DNA of 64,000 bases. It comes from DATBHW01 sp035307385. Lineage in GTDB: Bacteria; Chloroflexota; Ktedonobacteria; Ktedonobacterales; DATBGS01. The DNA is taken from NCBI GenBank assembly GCA_035307385.1, contig DATGID010000136.1, positions 259,704 to 323,703 of the forward strand, in the 5' to 3' direction. Made by a program: the position numbers and the translations under genes. Positions 60,914-64,000 of the stretch are shown here, in pieces (positions within the stretch are counted from its first letter, which is position 1; each line of letters opens with the position of its first letter). The notes beneath the pieces are model-generated. The model saw only the letters and a list, made by a program, of their open reading frames with translations. It had not been told where the DNA came from and searched no databases.

Positions 60914-62362
60914 CTAGCGGAAACCAGCACTGCCTATCTCCTCCTCCACACGGCGCTCAGGAATCCTGCGCTCAGCAGGACCCCAGGGAGCGCCGATACC
61001 CAGCCTACGGCCCCGCAGATTTCCCCAAAGCACTCCTACCCCTGCCAGCCACTGCCAGCTATTTTCCTGCTTTCTGGCTGCTTCATCAACATAGGGTGCC
61101 TGTACCTCGGTGAGTTCCGCCCCATAGCGCCAGATGCCGCGTCCCGGCACGATGGGAAGCTGCGCCGCTGCCGCATCGTCCAGCACCAGGCGGCTGTTCG
61201 TCTCATCACGGACTCGGAAACAGAGAACTGCTGGAATGTTAGCTTTGATGTTTCCTGGCAGAACTTCCATATCGGGTCGCTGCGTGGCGACGACCACATG
61301 CAGTCCCAATGCTCGCCCCACGCTGGTGGCGCGATGGAGCAGCCCCAGCGCCTTACTATGCTCTGGCCGCGAGACGGGCGCGAGGGTCAACTGTGCCAGT
61401 TCATCAATCACGAGCAATCCTGGCAGCAGCTCTGGCCGATGCTCAGGGAAGCGCTGCCAGCATTCGACTACCGAGGCACACCGAAGCGACCGCAGCAAGA
61501 CGAGCCGCTGCTCCAGTTCCTCGACAAACGCCTGAAGCACCGCTAGAGCTGTCTCCCAGTCGCCAGCGACCTGGACCACCGAGGGTGTCGTCTCGTAGCG
61601 CAGAAATTCAAGCCCGCCCTTGAGATCAATCAGCCAGAGTTGCAAGCGCTGTGCCTGGTCTGCTCCTGGCCGCCAGAGCAGCGACGCCAGGAAGCTGTGC
61701 AGAAACGTGGACTTACCCGCCCCAGTCTCTCCGGCGATCAGCAGATGAGGGCAGGCGGCCAGATCGACGAGGAGCGGTCCCCAGGGTGAAAGCCCCACCG
61801 GAAACTCCAGTACCCCCGTAGGGATGGGCAGACGCGAGAGCGACACGGTGAGCGGCAGGGGACGACGCGCCACATCCAGCCACACTCGCGCCACGCGTCT
61901 GGCATCCTTGGAAACCCTCACTGCATGCCAGCCCATCCCTGATGCTAATGCTTCTGCCTGCGCCTGCACCCGTTCCGCCGTAATGCCTGCGGGCAGCGCC
62001 AGCCCGATCCGTTCCACTCTGGCGCGTACCCGCGTATGAGCGGTCATCTGAGGCGTGATAAAGACGGTCCCAGATGGCCCCGACTCGGTGACGACAAGAC
62101 CCACCCGGCGGCATACCATACGGAAGCGCCCATGCCGTAGAAACCACACGAACCCCCAGGCCAGCAGCGTGCTGACTGCCACCCCGACCAGGCCCAACTG
62201 TGCTGATCGCAGACCGATCTGGAGGGTGACATGCATTCGCATCAACGAGAGCGCAGCGGCAACGCCTACCGCCACGACGAGAAACACGATCACACCAATG
62301 GCGAGCCACCACAGCACGGCCAGCGCGCGATGCGCCAGCCCCCAGAGGATACGTCTCATCAT
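60914..62362 (-). CDS. FtsK/SpoIIIE-type DNA translocase, TraB-like
   Basis: 482 residues. Two membrane helices (about 13-38 and 54-75), then the motor domain: Walker A GETGAGKS at 211-218, Walker B LLVIDELAQ with D320/E321 and the sensor-like VATQRPDMEVLPGNIKANIP. It lacks an obvious gamma (wH) domain, though the C-terminal 60 residues are basic. It matches TraB proteins that move double-stranded DNA between mycelial cells without a relaxase. The start overlaps the small upstream gene by 4 bases. Confidence 0.85.
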   Translation of the reverse strand: MMRRILWGLAHRALAVLWWLAIGVIVFLVVAVGVAAALSLMRMHVTLQIGLRSAQLGLVGVAVSTLLAWGFVWFLRHGRFRMVCRRVGLVVTESGPSGTVFITPQMTAHTRVRARVERIGLALPAGITAERVQAQAEALASGMGWHAVRVSKDARRVARVWLDVARRPLPLTVSLSRLPIPTGVLEFPVGLSPWGPLLVDLAACPHLLIAGETGAGKSTFLHSFLASLLWRPGADQAQRLQLWLIDLKGGLEFLRYETTPSVVQVAGDWETALAVLQAFVEELEQRLVLLRSLRCASVVECWQRFPEHRPELLPGLLVIDELAQLTLAPVSRPEHSKALGLLHRATSVGRALGLHVVVATQRPDMEVLPGNIKANIPAVLCFRVRDETNSRLVLDDAAAAQLPIVPGRGIWRYGAELTEVQAPYVDEAARKQENSWQWLAGVGVLWGNLRGRRLGIGAPWGPAERRIPERRVEEEIGSAGFR

Positions 62363-62550
62363 GAAGACCCTCCTGTGAGTGTCCGCGCTCGCTGTTCCAA
62401 CCAGAACCGCTCGCGCCGATCACGGGGAAGATAGCGCCCGGCCTGATATTCTGCCACCAGGCGCGCCACCTCACTACGACTGCGCCGCCCCAGTTGAGAC
62501 GGCTTCGTTTCCAGGGCTGCTACTGAGGATACGAAAGGGTCGGCTGGCAT
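62359..62550 (-). CDS. 63-residue accessory protein of the mobile element
   Basis: ATG 62548-62550 follows GGAAGGTGGGCAG. The product begins MPADPFVSSVAALETKPSQL and has a basic helix RRSRSEVARLVAEYQAGRYL. Its stop overlaps the traB start (ATGA), and it overlaps the upstream gene by 77 bases in another frame. Small basic protein, perhaps DNA-binding or a Tra partner. Confidence 0.55.
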   Translation of the reverse strand: MPADPFVSSVAALETKPSQLGRRSRSEVARLVAEYQAGRYLPRDRRERFWLEQRARTLTGGSS

Positions 62551-63274
62551 TCTGCCCACCTTCCTGACCAGGCATGGGCAGCACCCGCGTAAAGAGCGTC
62601 TTGGCCGAGGCGGTATGATCGATGGAGCCATCTTCTGTCGGAGCGGAGAGCGCAGGCAGCCCCGCAATGCCACCAGACAAGATTTCCTCTGGCTCCAGGT
62701 TAGAAGCGTGCTTGTACAAGCGCTTGAGCGCCGACAAATGCAACTTATGCTGATACGTCAGGATGGTTTGTTGCACATCCTCTTGCATCTCACGCGGCCC
62801 GGATTCCGCCAATGCCAGAGCCATATGCCCGACCAGGAACGGGATAAAGACCAGCGCACACGCGCCGACTGCCATTGCTACAGGCCCAAACGTGACCGGA
62901 TGGCCTGGTTGAAAGATGGTGTAGAGCGTGCCTGCCAGATCATGGACAACCACAACCAGAACCGCGAGCTTGATGTAGCGCACTGCCCGATTCGTCTCAG
63001 TGTCCTGGTCGGCTTGCGCCAGCCCACGCGCCGCTACTCGGTCATAGATCGCCTCGATGCCAAACTGCCGATGCGTCGAGAGGACAAAGCCGAAGACCCA
63101 TATCGCCACAAACACCAGCCACTTAATAACCTGCAATTCGATTGGTCCCACTTCATTCTTCAACACCGATTCATACATGAGACTCGCTCGCCACCCGAAG
63201 AACGCTTCCAGCGCCAGCACAGACAATACCATGAGCTTATACGCCGTGCGGCGGCTATGAATCTTTGCCAGCAT
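62474..63274 (-). CDS. four-helix membrane protein of the mobile element
   Basis: 266 residues with helices at about 14-32, 49-66, 98-118 and 126-150. The C-terminal 110 residues are soluble, Pro/Ser-rich. It resembles no family I know. The place before traB suggests a role in mating-channel formation or spread, like the Spd membrane proteins of AICEs, by position only. Confidence 0.6.
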   Translation of the reverse strand: MLAKIHSRRTAYKLMVLSVLALEAFFGWRASLMYESVLKNEVGPIELQVIKWLVFVAIWVFGFVLSTHRQFGIEAIYDRVAARGLAQADQDTETNRAVRYIKLAVLVVVVHDLAGTLYTIFQPGHPVTFGPVAMAVGACALVFIPFLVGHMALALAESGPREMQEDVQQTILTYQHKLHLSALKRLYKHASNLEPEEILSGGIAGLPALSAPTEDGSIDHTASAKTLFTRVLPMPGQEGGQNASRPFRILSSSPGNEAVSTGAAQS

Positions 63275-63339
63275 CGTGCCTCCTTGAAGAACGAAGGGGC
63301 GTCAGTACCTCACCGACGCCCCAAGATAACCATCCCACG

Positions 63340-63603
63340 CTAGGAGACCCGCCGCGCCCGGAACGACACAAAAGACTGCCGCGTCCGCACATCCGCAACC
63401 TGAAGCTTGACCGGCTGCATCTCCATTTGCGCGCACTGCGCGTCAGAGAGTGCATCCTTGTCCATGAGGGTCGCCGTCACCGTGCTTTTCATGCCAGGCA
63501 CGGCCACCGTCAACTCGGTGAGGGTAAAGCCGGGCTTGCCATCCTTGCCCTCGAAGGCACGGTTTTGCGCACTCATCACCACGCCATCAATGACCATCGC
63601 CAT
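63340..63603 (-). CDS. 87-residue hypothetical protein of the mobile element
   Basis: ATG 63601-63603 follows AAGGAGATGGTCAGTCT. MAMVIDGVVMSAQNRAFEGK and FTLTELTVAVPGMKSTVTAT suggest a small beta-rich protein. First gene of the leftward traB operon. Function unknown. Confidence 0.6.
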   Translation of the reverse strand: MAMVIDGVVMSAQNRAFEGKDGKPGFTLTELTVAVPGMKSTVTATLMDKDALSDAQCAQMEMQPVKLQVADVRTRQSFVSFRARRVS

Positions 63604-63858
63604 AGACTGACCATCTCCTTCTTGCCCATCTGGGCAGATCAAGAACAACCCTCAACAGATTTGCCCCTCTGGCTGACCACAGGTAGGCCGGGGACCAGTT
63701 CACGCCGCCAGCACACCGTTACGCTGAAACTCCTGTCCTTGGGGCATTGCAGAACCTTCCTCTCTCTTCCCAAGTGAGCGGCCCTGGACACGTCAACAGG
63801 GCGGCAAGAGGGCGACTAGCGTATGCGCTAGCTTAGTTAGGGCGCTATTCAGGTGTAA
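63604..63858. other. 255-bp gap with short palindromes
   Basis: Non-coding. Contains hairpins GCCCTG...CAGGGC (63781-63802) and CTAGCGTATGCGCTAG (63816-63831). It should hold the promoter of the leftward traB operon. No tRNA 3' half or copy of GTCTCAAAAAC is present, so the right attachment site is not here. Confidence 0.5.
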
Positions 63859-64000
63859 AAGAGCAGCCTCACCACCGGGCTGGTCACGACTAGCGACCAG
63901 TACACGAACTGTGGGACCAAGGCCAACAACTTCACGGACCAGAGCGGCCTGATCCGCACGATCACCGGCTACGATGCCTTTGGCAATCCCATCACCACCA
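63859..64000 (+). pseudogene. RHS-repeat protein fragment without start, runs off the edge
   Basis: Directly after an in-frame TAA (63856-63858) the frame reads TTGLVTTSDQYTNCGTKANN and then GLIRTITGYDAFGNPITT, an RHS/YD repeat (xTGYDxFGN). No start codon with a ribosome site lies within it, and no RHS sequence is found upstream in other frames. It looks like the interior of an RHS gene cut at about 63855. It may continue intact to the right. Confidence 0.5.

Larger units (their letters stand above)
56182..63603. mobile_element. AICE-like integrative element (right end not in window)
   Basis: Between the broken tRNA-Leu and the window end are an AlbA/Schlafen regulator, iteron-like repeats, a tyrosine integrase, a Rep-like protein, a hairpin-rich non-coding region, an FtsK/TraB-like translocase and three small membrane or accessory genes. 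All genes are on the minus strand. No relaxase of a standard MOB class and no VirB-type secretion genes are seen. This is the module order of actinomycete integrative and conjugative elements. The coordinate 63603 is the last gene start, not a mapped boundary. Confidence 0.7.

Noticed and set aside
60610..60930. Minus-strand frame in the traB-rep gap with a CxxC...CxxC segment
   Set aside because: A GTG start without SD would be needed, and it overlaps the strong hairpin; left as non-coding.

Overview
The window is a high-GC bacterial chromosome segment with dense, mostly operonic coding. It most resembles Ktedonobacteria (mycelial, spore-forming Chloroflexota). The pointers are paired Crp/Fnr regulators, F420-type enzymes, a fused heme O/heme A synthase in a caa3-type oxidase operon, an EXLDI-family protein, Csx15, and long perfect palindromes between genes. 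This assignment is inferred from gene content, not from a marker gene.

Layout. 1-241 is the start of a secreted GH5 cellulase-like lipoprotein. 499-5974 holds two Crp/Fnr regulators with a thioredoxin-like N-terminus, a Nudix hydrolase, a Rieske oxygenase with an LLM oxidoreductase, and an SRPBCC protein. 6090-8290 is a small CRISPR-linked island (Cas6, Csx15 and a membrane-anchored SAVED sensor split by a -1 frameshift) with no array, Cas10 or Cas1/2, next to a 304-bp inverted-repeat element. 8855-15157 is a hydantoinase/oxoprolinase A...B cluster with a LysE exporter and a 2H phosphoesterase between the two subunits. 15159-24668 (minus strand) is one long oxidase operon: cupredoxin, ctaC, ctaD, ctaE, ctaG, SCO, a ctaA-ctaB fusion, a beta-propeller and TlpA. 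25099-27237 is a two-component system. 27599-31502 encodes a membrane redox group: a DUF5666-like protein, a tail-anchored NAD(P)H/2Fe-2S reductase, ApbE and a ferric-reductase-like heme membrane protein. 31604-55829 is a mixed housekeeping/accessory stretch: NHLP-like peptide, Hsp20, ArsB-type transporter, Usp, MuiA, an ECF sigma/anti-sigma pair, FAH, hemolysin III, tandem HIT proteins, a sigma factor with zinc ribbons, GH1, EXLDI, DinB, an APH(6)-type kinase, a PaaK-like ligase, a crotonase, a deoxyribosyltransferase-like protein and a GNAT enzyme.

From 56142 onward a tRNA-Leu(CAA) gene with a good promoter is cut off just after its anticodon loop. Behind it come a Schlafen/AlbA-type regulator, iteron-like repeats, a tyrosine integrase, a replication-initiator-like protein, a 600-bp non-coding hairpin-rich stretch (possible origin), an FtsK/TraB-like DNA translocase and three small accessory genes. 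This is the gene set of an actinomycete-type integrative and conjugative element (AICE), a kind of element I know only from mycelial actinobacteria. The right end is not in the window, which stops inside an RHS-repeat fragment lacking a start.

The two most interesting systems are the orphan Cas6/Csx15/TM-SAVED cluster and the tRNA-integrated AICE-like element. Start codons were chosen from visible Shine-Dalgarno (SD) sequences and alignment to remembered family N-termini. No database search was run.
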